Below are positions 38,501 to 46,832 of a stretch of 64,000 bases of DNA, piece after piece. The first letter of the stretch is position 1; each line of letters starts with the position of its first letter. The position numbers and the translations under genes were made by a program. This stretch comes from Sweltsa coloradensis (lineage: Eukaryota > Arthropoda > Insecta > Plecoptera > Chloroperlidae): positions 62,001-126,000 of the forward strand of contig JAMZAV010002033.1 in the NCBI GenBank assembly GCA_024449915.1. The letters run 5' to 3'. Under the pieces are notes generated by a model. It saw nothing but the letters and a program-made list of their open reading frames with translations, did no database searches and was not told where the DNA came from.

Positions 38501-41302
38501 AACAAAATCTTGATAAAATACCGTGGATAGAACGAATCTATACAAACTTTCTCTCTACAAACTACTTTCATGATTAAGTTTTAAGTTGGCGAATTACAAT
38601 TGACAAAGGCCCGACTATTTAAGGACATTTTGTAAATTTCTAATTATACAAAATAAATTTTACAGACTGTGCCGCTAGTGACATGCCCAGGTAAATCGGC
38701 AACACCTTTCCAGGGAGGACCACGATTCAGTGTCATCCATGGACCATGGGGACTGGGGAGTGTAAATTAATGAAAGCGTCAGCTGCTGCTAGGGTTTAAA
38801 AAAGAACGCTCCTGAATGGGTTGGTTGGGTCCAAGGTTGGGTGCTGGTAATTGACAAAGGGGACAGACAGCTGGGCCATAACATTAACATGACATGCAGA
38901 ACTAGTAAGTACTCACTTTATCTTTGTTGAAGGTGATCGGAGGTAGGACTTGGTTGTTCCTTTGGCACGCATGGCTGGAGGAGAACTTTGCACACACAGC
39001 GTGGAAGCAGGAGTGACAGTCTGGAGAACAAAGCGTAACACAGGTACAACAACAATTGAAATCACAAGTACAGAAGAGCGCGTGTAAGTTGTGAACTCGC
39101 GAGCAGCTCAAGGTCTCCGCGACGACCGAGACCGCGGCTTCGCACCCCGAGGAAGACACCACCGCCGCGGGTGGCGTGAAGGACAGCGGCTCGTCGAGTG
39201 GCGGCGCACTTGGTTGGGGGGGTTCTTCCACGGCGACAGGATTCGAAGGAACACACGAGAGCACGGCAAGAGAGTTCACGGATTCACGAACATAAAACAT
39301 ATCCAAATCGAGAGGGTTCTTGTGGGCATTGTGCTGCTGTTGTTGATGCTGCGGCTTCGTGATGCCGTTGGTGAAACTGAACGAGCGCGGTCGCTGGACA
39401 CTACTTTCGTTAGAACCGCGCAACATGTAATTTTCAGAGTCGATGTGAAGAACTGGTGTTGCCGCCGAGTGAGTGGTCGTCGGGGGCATCTTCGAATCGT
39501 ACCGCTTCAGATCGGAGTCGCTGTCGAAATTCCTGTTGTCGACTAGATTGGAAAGATCTCCCGTACTGCTGTGAAGGCTATTGTTGACAACAGGAATATT
39601 GGGCTCGTGAAGTATCTGCCTCGGTTCCCCACGTTTCATCGCTTCGGAGTGAGTACAACTGAGGGTTGTAGGCCTGCCACCGATGTGTTTGCGATTGAGT
39701 TGAGAATCTGACTCCGGTATATACATCGAAGTTTCACTACGCCGGCCGGTTCACGCACACATCCATGCGGACCGACTTTCACTACCGACTACACAAGTTG
39801 ACTGTCGCTCGCCGAATGTGGCGGACGTGAGGACTGAGGACTGAGGAGCGTGAGCCGGCAGGCTTAGCAGGCGCGCGCACCCGCGTCGCAAAGCTGCGCA
39901 CTAGCCCTAGCCGGCAGGCCCGTTAGCGCTAGCTGGTAGCGAGAGATCACTTTTTACTCAATCATAGATACAACATCCCATCCAAAAGGATTGACATTGA
40001 AAATTAAGAATAGCTTTTCTTTATATGAAGCGTTCATTTTTTTTTTAAAACGAATAAAAATTTGTTGTCAGTAATGAATGACATGATAGTGAATTTGTTC
40101 AGTACAAGCAACTTCCCATTTGCCTTGTTGATCGAAATTGTTATTGGCTTGCCGATACCATTCCTATGAAAAGTAGAAAAATAATTGTAGCACGCTAAGT
40201 AAAAATAAAATTTCACGACCCCTAACGCTAGTGGCTTAGGGCCCAGGTGGGCTGTCCTGCCCTGCCCACAGATAAGTAAACCGGACTGAGTGTCTAAAGT
40301 CGGTACTTTGGTACGCACCGCACTGACGGTTACAGGTGCGAGGTGGAGATGTAGCCTTCGTACAAGTACGAAGCAGTCAACAATAGGCCTACTGCAAAAC
40401 ACCGATTACACTTCAAGCTGTGCAATAGCAATTGACATGTTTTGACAATGCAAATGTCATTTCTTCGTAACACGGCAACATGCTAGTATTACCTGACCTC
40501 GCCAATGAACCAGCAACATTTTATTGAGCTAAATAAATTATTTAAAAAATTTCATTATTAATTAATGTCAAAATGAATCACCGTTCATGGGAGAACTATA
40601 AAATAAATTGAATGCTTTCAGCTGTTGTGCAATAGAGCTGTGGGAGTTACTGTTACATAAATAACAATAATGCATATTATCTAGACTCGATAAAGAAGTT
40701 ATACGCCATCCAAGTAAGTATACCCAATGCAGGAGCAACCTGGGAAACCAAGCATCAATTTGTATATTTTTGTTGCCAGACTTGGAATAATCTTCCGTAA
40801 CGATGATCAATGATTCTGGCCGGGAACGTCACACTCGCGTCAGCGGCCGTTGCCTGCCAATTCGAAGCATGACAAATTTGATAAATTACGTTGTTTTAGT
40901 TGATTGCCTGAGTTCAGTGGCTTGCGAAAACGTTTTGTGTGTTCTGCGGGAGGGATGGGAACATATTAGTATGTTGTAGCTGGAGGTAGGCTACGTGTAA
41001 TTGCGAAACACAAATTAAAAAAACAATCAAGGTTCACTTTTTACCTAAGAATTGATTATGAGACGTAATTCGAACCTATGAATTGAACTATAAGACGCAA
41101 GGAAAACCTATAAATTGAATTATGGGAGGCAATTCAAATTTATGAATTGAATAATGAAAGGCAAGTAAAACCAATGAATTGAATTATGAAAGACAAGTAA
41201 AAACTATGGTCAAATCAAATCTATGAAGGTCTAGAAAACACAAATCCTACTTACTTTCACATTGTGCGCCCACTTTACCGCTTCCCCAGATGTAGTCATT
41301 AC
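18476..41302 (-). CDS. Pik3r1: PI3K class IA regulatory subunit (p85-like), eight exons, N-terminus incomplete
   Basis: Adaptor that binds, stabilises and inhibits the p110 catalytic subunit and recruits it to phosphotyrosines at the plasma membrane. Eight minus-strand exons join with GT-AG sites and matching phases. Counting from the first SAM-exon residue, the order is SAM 1-68, C1 85-134, RhoGAP/BH about 140-335, N-SH2 386-480 (FLVR Arg 411), inter-SH2 coiled coil about 485-645, C-SH2 673-780 (FLVR Arg 698) and a tail ending at 803. Two more exons upstream add most of another C1 domain. Human p85 has SH3-BH-SH2-iSH2-SH2 and lacks SAM and C1. The SH2-iSH2-SH2 core makes the identity secure. 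The first exon of the long form was not found; it may lie upstream within or beyond the window. Introns are 2-4 kb and loaded with DNA transposons. Confidence 0.95.
18759..20828 (-). other. PI3K intron (splits the C-SH2 domain)
   Basis: A GTGAGT...TTTCAG intron of 2.07 kb. It contains a hairpin at 20377-20411 (CTTGCATTCAC / GTGAATGCAAG) and TAGGCC words near 20080, but no element with clear ends. Confidence 0.85.
20829..21983 (-). CDS. Pik3r1: PI3K regulatory subunit exon: N-SH2, inter-SH2 coiled coil, first half of C-SH2
   Basis: One 1155-bp exon, 384 whole codons, between a CAG acceptor and an AT|GTGAGT donor. It holds the end of the BH region, a short proline-rich linker (APALPPRK, a possible SH3 ligand), the N-SH2 domain starting WYWGDI with FLVRNAS as its phosphotyrosine pocket, the inter-SH2 helical pair rich in Glu, Lys, Arg and Gln, and the start of C-SH2 with FLVRPS. 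The inter-SH2 coil is the segment that grips the p110 adaptor-binding domain. GC content is clearly higher than in the flanking introns. The long opposite-strand frames here are shadows of this exon. Confidence 0.97.
22813..22965. repeat. Degenerate AAGATCTTG(AC/GCC) palindromic array, block 1
   Basis: About ten near-copies of CAAGATCTTGCC / AAGATCTTGACA. The unit is self-complementary, so both strands show the same pattern and one strand can fold on itself. Confidence 0.85.
23437..23770. repeat. Degenerate AAGATCTTG array, block 2
   Basis: Same motif as the block at 22813-22965, more diverged (CTTGCCAAGATCTTGCC, AGATCTGACAGATC). The 470 bp between the blocks lack the motif. Confidence 0.8.
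25201..25408 (-). CDS. Pik3r1: PI3K regulatory subunit exon: second half of RhoGAP/BH domain
   Basis: A 208-bp exon between TTTTAG and AT|GTAAGT. Its 68 whole codons encode the later helices of the BH domain, including [12 protein letters not shown] and the NVFLRPPW segment, which matches the family pattern of an Asn-containing helix followed by a conserved Pro-Trp region. The first codon is split with the exon at 28820-29236 (C|GT, Arg) and the last with the exon at 20829-21983 (AT|C, Ile). Both joins keep the frame, which supports the splice assignment. Confidence 0.95.
25785..27246. mobile_element. AGGTTTGTTTGG-type TIR element, copy 1, interrupted
   Basis: Ends AGGTTTGTTTGGTTTACC and, at the right, GAAACAAACCT. 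Closely matches 43134-43782. After removing the inserted 26101-26908 and one target duplication it is 646 bp, against 649 bp for the other copy. The interior is full of TGTAGTGTAAAGTGTAG words. Superfamily unresolved. Confidence 0.88.
26101..26908. mobile_element. hAT-like insertion (808 bp) inside another element
   Basis: Flanked by perfect 8-bp duplications GAGTACCC (26093-26100 and 26909-26916). The uninterrupted copy at 43134-43782 has a single GAGTACCC at the matching place, so the empty site is seen directly. The right end, inverted, is CAGGGCTGCCACTGACATT, typical of hAT. The left end, CCGTTTTAACGG, is not a clean partner. Confidence 0.88.
27329..27978. mobile_element. hAT-like non-autonomous element (650 bp)
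   Basis: Flanked by perfect 8-bp duplications GTACCGGT (27321-27328 and 27979-27986). Ends TAGGGATGGTACGTG and, inverted, TAGGGATGTCAAAAAGCG. Inside are GTGTACACG words. No transposase frame. Confidence 0.83.
28820..29236 (-). CDS. Pik3r1: PI3K regulatory subunit exon: end of C1 domain and first half of RhoGAP/BH domain
   Basis: A 417-bp exon between CCAG and C|GTAAGT. It begins with the last zinc ligands of a C1 domain (C-x4-H-x2-C-x7-C), followed by a linker and the start of the BH fold. The catalytic loop of active RhoGAPs is normally G-x-R-x-S-G; here the matching place reads [12 protein letters not shown]. An Arg is kept but the flanking glycines are absent, as in human p85, where the equivalent reads STLYRTQSS. 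By family knowledge this suggests Rho-GTPase binding with weak or no GAP activity. The [14 protein letters not shown] segment matches the conserved helix and PxPxIP region. Confidence 0.95.
29600..29690 (+). repeat. tRNA-like SINE fragment
   Basis: B-box GGGTTTGAATCCTGC at about 29637, followed by a T-run and TCCTTCATCC. A weak A-box. No full tRNA fold. Confidence 0.35.
29912..30445. mobile_element. piggyBac-type MITE (534 bp)
   Basis: Ends CCCATCGGCTTACCG and, inverted, CCCATCGGCTTACTCG, flanked on both sides by TTAA (29908-29911 and 30446-30449). TTAA sites and CCC ends are the piggyBac hallmark. The interior has GC-rich GCGCGCGCGCC words; its short frames are not recognisable proteins. 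Confidence 0.85.
30655..31005. repeat. Diverged tandem duplication, about 170-bp unit
   Basis: ACCGGGCAAACGGC occurs at about 30657 and 30825, each followed by GATCTTGATGAA-type and ATCAAAGAAATAT words in the same order. Preceded by a C-run and A-run at 30591-30611. Confidence 0.6.
31509..31735. repeat. Long inverted repeat (hairpin), arms about 105 bp
   Basis: Left arm 31509-31619 and right arm about 31633-31735 are reverse complements at roughly 90% or better. They share CCTTTGAAAAGTGAT, GGCTGCTGAATTTGTTG and ATAAATAGAGACA, with a loop of only about 13 bp. A 20-bp direct repeat (TACGGTAGGCC..AATGATT) lies just outside at about 31492 and 31770. Confidence 0.9.
32191..32404 (-). CDS. Pik3r1: PI3K regulatory subunit exon: end of SAM domain and start of C1 domain
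   Basis: A 214-bp exon between TTTCAG and G|GTATGT. The first 23 residues complete a SAM domain ([14 protein letters not shown]). An acidic linker follows, then the first zinc ligands of a C1 domain: His-x12-Cys-x2-Cys-x13-Cys. The remaining ligands are in the next exon, and the joined spacing fits the C1 consensus exactly. The domain lacks the usual QG-containing phorbol-binding context seen in protein kinase C, so it could be an atypical C1; lipid binding cannot be decided from sequence. Confidence 0.93.
32871..34146. mobile_element. hAT-like element nested in another hAT-like element (1.28 kb)
   Basis: Flanked by perfect 8-bp duplications AAAACCAT (32863-32870 and 34147-34154). Ends CAGTGGCGTAACTACC and, inverted, CAGTGGCGTAACTTACT, each followed by a G/C-rich stretch. 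It carries a SINE-like B-box (GGTTTGAATCCCG, about 33116) and the 32-bp palindrome at 33395. Confidence 0.92.
33395..33426. repeat. Perfect 32-bp palindrome
   Basis: Two 16-base halves, CGTTGAGTGACTAATA and its exact complement, with no spacer. The right half and the following 35 bases are repeated once directly (to about 33495). Confidence 0.95.
35424..35452. repeat. (CT)n microsatellite
   Basis: About 14 CT repeats. Confidence 0.97.
35526..35585. repeat. (ATT)n microsatellite
   Basis: About 20 uninterrupted trinucleotide repeats. Confidence 0.97.
35814..36229. mobile_element. Small hAT-like element (416 bp)
   Basis: Ends CAGTGGCGCCAGAGCC and, inverted, CAGTGGCATCGCAAGC, flanked by CAAACAGG and CAAACATG (one mismatch). 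G/C-rich subterminal runs as in the element at 32871-34146, so probably the same broad family. Confidence 0.8.
36313..36447 (-). CDS. Pik3r1: PI3K regulatory subunit exon: SAM domain, first two thirds
   Basis: A 135-bp exon (45 codons, phase 0 at both ends) between TTCCTTCCAG and ATG|GTGAGT. It begins [17 protein letters not shown] and continues to REKLM, a typical SAM-domain start with the conserved W-x-x-x-x-V-x-x-W pattern and the D-I-K-G-x-D-L core. With the next exon it gives a complete SAM fold of about 68 residues. SAM domains mediate homo- or hetero-oligomerisation. The domain is absent from vertebrate p85. Because the exon is in phase 0 and divisible by three, skipping it would preserve frame. 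Confidence 0.93.
36448..38916 (-). other. PI3K intron between the first C1 exon and the SAM exon
   Basis: A GTGAGT...CCAG intron of 2.5 kb. Contains an (AC)n run at 37010-37036 and G-rich simple sequence near 36645-36672 and 37395-37410. No element with clear ends. Confidence 0.8.
37010..37036. repeat. (AC)n microsatellite
   Basis: About 13 AC repeats. Confidence 0.95.
38917..39020 (-). CDS. Pik3r1: PI3K regulatory subunit exon: C-terminal zinc ligands of an N-terminal C1 domain
   Basis: A 104-bp exon between a long pyrimidine tract ending CTCCAG and AAA|GTGAGT. It encodes CHSCFHAVC...C, fitting the Cys-x4-His-x2-Cys end of a C1 domain, although the last spacing is one residue longer than usual. 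It then gives a linker ending ITFNKDK. Joined to the exon at 41255-41302 it supplies a split Asn codon and a C-E-N-C pair. It joins in phase 0 to the SAM exon. The same frame also stays open upstream to 39726, so the 5' boundary may differ between transcripts. Confidence 0.8.
38917..39726 (-). CDS. Possible alternative first exon of the PI3K subunit (isoform lacking the first half of the N-terminal C1)
   Basis: The frame of the C1 exon at 38917-39020 stays open upstream for 270 codons to a Met at 39726 ([14 protein letters not shown]). The extra 235 or so residues are rich in Ser, Thr, Pro and Asn, with a short Gln/His run, a RPRSFSF segment that could be a phosphorylation site and a proline-rich [14 protein letters not shown] stretch. 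This is typical of a disordered N-terminus. No strong internal donor is seen. The 230 bp upstream are GC- and CpG-rich. A protein starting here would have about 1073 residues. It could instead be chance openness in a GC-rich intron. Confidence 0.5.
39727..39960 (-). promoter_or_regulatory. GC- and CpG-rich candidate promoter inside the PI3K gene
   Basis: About 230 bp directly upstream of the candidate start at 39726, far richer in G, C and CpG than the surrounding intron (for example GCGCGCGCACCCGCGTCGC near 39870). It is the natural place for an internal CpG-type promoter. No TATA box is evident. Inference only. Confidence 0.35.
39961..41254 (-). other. Non-coding stretch, intronic to the long PI3K transcript
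   Basis: AT-rich, no exon recognised. The right end holds the 33-bp tandem repeat listed separately. Confidence 0.6.
41040..41230. repeat. Degenerate tandem repeat, about 33-bp unit, about 5 copies
   Basis: Variants of CTATGAATTGAATTATGAAA followed by GGCAAG(T)AAAA, in direct order beside the exon at 41255. Confidence 0.75.
41255..41302 (-). CDS. Pik3r1: PI3K regulatory subunit exon: middle of the N-terminal C1 domain
   Basis: A 48-bp exon between TTGCAG and AAA|GTAAGT, phase 1 on both sides. It encodes [15 protein letters not shown], matching the C1 segment between the second and third cysteines (aromatic, WG, glycines, then Cys). The residue count to the next Cys fits a C1 domain when joined to 38917-39020. 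It requires an upstream exon carrying His-x12-Cys-x2-Cys, which I did not find between here and the window end. The alternative reading, a first exon starting at the ATG inside it, would end in phase 0 and could join only the SAM exon; this is less likely. Confidence 0.7.
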
Positions 41303-41605
41303 CTGCAACACAGAAAAGAAGGGTTGTAATGATTTTAAAGTAGGTGAGGTGAAGTAAAACAATTTCAAACTCAAAAACCATATCGTTGCAACTTAGTTAC
41401 AAGTGTTTTAAAATTATGAGTAGTGTATATTTCTACAAATTATTTTACTTACACAACAGTTTTCATCGTCACATAATAATAGAAAAAACTAAGTACAATT
41501 TGACTTCGACGCATCGTTGAGGTGTACAACTAACATTATTCATGTTTCCAGAAAAGCGTATTTATTTATTATAACAATAAGTCAACAACAATAATATTAG
41601 TATTA

Positions 41606-41606
<1 letters not shown>

Positions 41607-41648
<42 letters not shown>
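41607..41648. repeat. (AAT)n microsatellite
   Basis: About 14 AAT repeats. Confidence 0.96.
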
Positions 41649-41649
<1 letters not shown>

Positions 41650-41651
<2 letters not shown>

Positions 41652-43130
41652 CAACAAAAAACCAGTTCTCCGAAGTTAATTGTTGTTGTGTAGGTGTTGG
41701 TAGTTGTGACTAGTGATGAGAATGATAGTATGAAGATGTTTAATGCAAGTGGAGGAAGCAGTAGAGTGCATTATTTAAAAAATCCAAGTGAAAAGTGTTG
41801 TGTGGTTTAATTAGTGGTGGGTATAACCGTACAACGCAAGGGGCGAATAGAACAGTGATAAACCAGTAGCCCGCTGCTTAGCAGGGGGTCCCGTACACGG
41901 AGCTATTTTCAGAGCATGTGGAGTTTTGAACTCCGGCGGTTCAGTTGCCAGAACAGGTATAAAACAGGTGGTGACGTGCTTCATCCGTCCCAAGATAGGC
42001 CAGGCAACCACCCTGCCACCCAGAGCAGGTGGACACTGCTTGTTGGTTGGTACATACTCCAGGAAGATTTGATGATCGCGTGGTGTCCATCCCTGAGTTC
42101 CCCCCAACATATTGTTTGGGGGGGGGGAGGATAGTTTCAGGGTTATGAGACCCTCTTCTATCTTTGGTTGGGGTTTGGGCTCAGCTCATTCTCCAGGAAG
42201 ATAAATAATTGCAGGCTAGATAACATGTTGGATGTGCTCATCCGCTTTGTTACTGGGAACCGAAGATTTCTAGTGTGAATGTATTCGGACATTTAATGCT
42301 GCACGTAGAGGTCAAGATTACTGATTTTCATCCCCCTCATTATCATCAGTTAGTTAGGCACAAATCACGTGAGTGGGACTGAGGCGAGTCTTTATGACAG
42401 TGCGACAAGCGCAAGACGAACCAACTGTCACGCTGCACCTAGGAAGAGACTCAGGCTTGCCTTCTCGCTTTCATTAGGCACCAATGCGATATTCCAAATT
42501 GCGATAACTTATATATTGGATTGGATGATAATTAATCGAGATTGTTATAAATCTAGAAAACGCATGCCCCCCACCCCCAGCAATAAGAGCGATATGCTAT
42601 CACAGCACTTAGCAGAAATAGTCCGCGGGGAAGCTAGAAAAAACACTTCCGCGCATTCGTGGTGGTGTGTGTAAAACTTTGGATGATTTGTGGGGAAACT
42701 TTTTTAAAGGGTCGGAGAAAACGGGGATTTAGAGAGTTTTAAAAGTTTATTTTGTGTTGCGAAATTTATGAAGAGTCTGGATGGCATCGATGTAGATAGG
42801 AGGCATTCATTCCCTGTAGACACGGGTTGTTTTCTAAGCTCAATCTCCCGGCTAAGAAAGGTGTGCAGACTTCGACTCGCGCATGTCTGCTGCATAACAT
42901 TGAAAGTGAACCACTGCATCACAGAAGAAATGATTATGTATTGTCAGCATTAGTGATGCGCACTCGGTGCATTTCGACATCGACTTACAATGCAGAATTT
43001 AGTGCGGTAGGGCATGTTATATGCCTGCATAGATTGCAAGGCATGAGCACATTACCGGTAGCGGTGCCGGTAGGTACTCATTCATTAGTAATGATATTGA
43101 TGGAAGTTGCTTCGTTTGCACGTTGAACGT
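41650..43130. other. No gene recognised
   Basis: Moderate GC, several short frames on both strands, none with known motifs. The missing 5' exon of the PI3K gene could be here, but the expected His-x12-Cys-x2-Cys pattern with a donor was not found. Confidence 0.4.
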
Positions 43131-43133
43131 ATT

Positions 43134-43782
43134 AGGTTTGTTTGGTTTACCTAGTGTAGTGTAGACTTGTGTAGTGTAGGTGTAGGCCTTGAAATCAAAT
43201 TACACTACACTTTACCCAGGATAACCAAACGTTTTTTAAGCTACACTCTACACTAGATTCGCTCACATCGAACTGTCAAACTAAAAAACATAATAAAACA
43301 ACAAACAGTACTGTTGAAGGCACTAAATGAGTCAAAATGATAGAAAATGTGTACTATCTGAACGATGAAAAGCTATTTGGAATATAAACTTCAATAGTGC
43401 TTATCCTAATTGAGGTTAGAGTACCCTACGCATTTGCCCTCATCACAAAACATAGTGCCACATAAATAAAATACTCCGAATCAGTTTCTAATACGTAATT
43501 ATAGACTATTAATTGATTTTAGGAGTTATATCGGATTGTCAATGAAAGAATGTGTCATTCATCATGTTTTAAGCTGTTTCTCTTCAAATGTTGCGCCTAA
43601 ATTTCTACACCTACACTCTACACGACCTCCTAGAGCTCGTGTAGAAATGCTACACTTTACACTACACGAAGTCAAACCAAACGGCTACACTTTACACTAC
43701 ACTTAATACGAAAACGCTTTTTAGACATTTTGAGCCTACACTAGTGTAAAGTGTAAGTTCGTGTAGCAAACCAAACAAACCT
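43134..43782. mobile_element. AGGTTTGTTTGG-type TIR element, copy 2, uninterrupted (649 bp)
   Basis: Ends AGGTTTGTTTGGTTTACC and GCAAACCAAACAAACCT (15-bp exact inverted repeats), flanked by ATT on both sides, possibly a 3-bp target duplication. Same family as 25785-27246 and serves as its empty-site reference. Confidence 0.88.
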
Positions 43783-45280
43783 ATTGTCTGCAGAGTGCAG
43801 ACTGCACAGCATAGCGCACTTGTTCAAAATATTCACTGTGGGCCTAAAACATTCGCTGAGCCCCTTCGGTAGTAAAATAAAAAAATGAACTGAGAACCGC
43901 TCTTTTCGCATACCGGTCCATCAAGATTGAGTATGGCCAGGGTGTGGAACCAGAACACACGACCCTTCATTGTCACAGGGGGCAAGAACGAACATCGTGA
44001 CCTTGCGGACACTGACCCTCAAACTTATGCCGAGATCAACTTGGCAAGAGCAGAACATTATTTATGTTTTCAAATCAAATCACTTCTGATAACAAGGATT
44101 TTATCTGTATAAATTAGTTATTCATTATTTGCTCGAAGAGATGGATAGGTCCGTGAAAAAAATGGTAATAGAACTAGATTGCTACAAAACCAACACTACG
44201 TTCACTATTCACAAACTTTCAAGCTGATAGCTCGAGTGTTATTTCAAGTTGAAACGGCGTACCAAGATTTTATACGACCTGTTATGCATAAGGTAACAAC
44301 AATGATGACTTATATGCTTGTTTATTTATTATTTGTTCGATTAGTGGCGACTGGTGACCACTAGGATGAGTGGTGCTGGTGCCACCCCACACTTGTAACG
44401 TAGTATTCGACACCGACGACTTGCATTCACACGTATCTTTAAAAACTTCAAATTAATACAATAGAGCAGCCTACTTGAAGCATTATACTTATTGACTTGT
44501 AGCCTGTTATCAACTCATTCCAGTACACAGATGGGATAAAACTGCACGGAGGAATAAAATTCCTGCCTATAAAACAAAAAATTATAAATCTTGTTTTCCT
44601 TACATTTACCTTTGACAGGCAATCCACTTTTAACTAGTTTTTCATTAGACTTAGCAAGTTATCTGGCAATCCATCACAATAAATATAGCAATCGCCTTGC
44701 TAATCTGAGATAGCCTAATCCAAGAGAACGGCGATAGCATTTCTACCCTGAAAGCGCGATAGCAGAAATCAATCACACTGCTATCATTAGGCACAAATTA
44801 ATTATAATTAATTACATGGTTCGAGTCCAGTCCGTATCTAAAACTCACATGCATACAGATGACTTTGAAGTTGGCACGGGAGAATGGCACTCGTACAGCA
44901 ATATTCTGACACATAACCACCAACCAAACGCTCCACTCAATAACGCTAGTTGCAAACGGTTCTGTGCTCCCAGGTATATATATTACCCCTTTCTCGTGTA
45001 TCGATGTCAAATTAATTTACTAACAAATACGAATTTTTCTTGAGGTTTTTCACATCAAAAATTCTAATTCTGTGTTGTTAATTTGGCTCACTTCAATGCT
45101 ACTAATAATAATAAAAACAAATGCTAATTCGTAGAAGGCTTCTTGAAGAAGTAAAAACTATTGCGCATGTAGAGCTGCGGTCCACATGTCTTGTCTTGCA
45201 GAGCACTGAGCTTTGAGCCTTCGCCCTTCAGAACACATCACCACTGAAGACGGCGATGACTAGCCAGATAACAATACTAC
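43783..45280. other. No gene recognised
   Basis: AT-rich, short unrelated frames only. Confidence 0.5.
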
Positions 45281-45284
45281 GCCG

Positions 45285-45365
45285 AGGATGCCTTGTGCAG
45301 GATTCGAACCCATATCCTCGTGTGTGCCAGCATGCAGGACGGCACAATTGCCACCATGGAAGTGT
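45285..45365 (-). repeat. tRNA-like SINE fragment, antisense
   Basis: The minus strand has GGGTTCGAATCCTGCAC (B-box) near 45302 and TGGTGGCAATTGTGC (A-box-like) upstream of it near 45352. Confidence 0.4.
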
Positions 45366-45589
45366 TCATGTTTTCTAGATTAGGAAAACGCTTACAGTCC
45401 CGCCGCGTTGTTGGATGAGCGTAATTGGTGCATTGAGCTGCCATGTGTTATGCGGATTTTCTGTTGTTCTGTGAAAAAATTAGTACTAAGTTGAAGATTT
45501 TTTAAATTAAATTAAATTAGATACAAAATAAACTTTAATTTTTAATTTTTTTAATTATCGTATGAATTTTAAAAATTGAAAAAACGAAA

Positions 45590-45960
45590 AATTGCGATTT
45601 TTATAAGAAAATTATTCGATTGCGCTCAAATTTCACACGAATATTAAATTTATAAAATTAAGGTTCTGTGAAAAAAGTATTACAATAAAATAAAGCATGT
45701 AGGTGTTATAAGTAAAAGAATTGTTTTAAAAAGAAAAAACCCACAAAATTTATATTTTCATGAAAATAATTTTTTCGATTTGCGCTCAAATTTCACACGG
45801 ATATCTTAATTCATAAAATTAAGGTTCTGTGAAAAAAATCATGAAAATCGGATAAAGCATGTAGGTGTTACAAGTAAAATAAATTTTCAAAAAATCGAAA
45901 AAAAATCGTAAAATTGCGATTTTCATGAGAAATAATTTTTTGATTGCGCTCAAAAACGTG
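45590..45960. repeat. Tandem repeat, about 160-bp unit, just over 2 copies
   Basis: GCGCTCAAATTTCACACG occurs at about 45624 and 45783, and GCGCTCAAA again near 45948. Each is followed by AAATTAAGGTTCTGTG and AAAGCATGTAGGTGTTA in order. The block leads into a tail with ACAAACACACAAAAATA and CGCTTCGCTCGCTACG. Confidence 0.8.
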
Positions 45961-46832
45961 GCAGTTCTAAGTTCAGAGATTTCGAAGGCCTCCATAAAAT
46001 TTCATCGCAAACGGAGTATCGGTTTAGCCGGAATCGTGCTGACAAACACACAAAAATACAGAAAAAAAAGAAGGAAAAAAAAAACAAAACATTCCGGATT
46101 TTTTTCTCCAGTGTAGTGAAATGGAATCTTCGCTTCGCTCGCTACGCTCGCTACGCTCATCCAATTAGGAAGAAAACGCAAGTTTGACACAATGCCACCC
46201 CTCCTGTGTTTATCACAGTTTACACCAAGTGCAACACCAATAATACAGAGAAAAAACGATTTTATTCGTAACATTTTGTGGTAGCAACTGAAATGAGTAC
46301 TTTTCCGTGTCAATTTCATACGAATTGCAATTTTTCTGAATTACTGTCGCTAGGTGGTGTTTTATTGCGACTTGAGTGGTGATGGTTAGAATTTTATTTT
46401 GGATTAGTGTTCTCTCGGTGACCATGCAGGGCGGGTCTAGCGGAGCACATCCACTGTCGGTCTGATTCAGTGTGCGCTCATCAAGCAAAGTTCATTATCG
46501 TTCACCTGTCACCCCTGATCGGCTTCCACTTGATTAGACGGCTGCACACCATCCCCAACAACCAGAGCCATGACCGAACACTCGATGCAACGGGCGCGTC
46601 AGCACTCGGGTGGGAAGATCACCTTTGGACGCACGTTTCAAAGAATGCTTTTCATCAATAAACACGACCACGCCACTCACACACACACACACTCACACAC
46701 GGCATAGGTGCAACGACTCGGTGATGACGAGGACGATGAAACAAAACCCGTGACTTGTACGGGACTTTAGGGCGCGAGTATAGGTTGGATCACATTCAGT
46801 GAGGTTTGTACTAGCGACAGGGGAAACTATTA

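Noticed and set aside
41255..41302. Reading this exon as a first exon from its internal ATG ([10 protein letters not shown]...)
   Set aside because: It would end in phase 0 and could not join the C1 exon; the other frame gives a proper C1 segment with matching phase.
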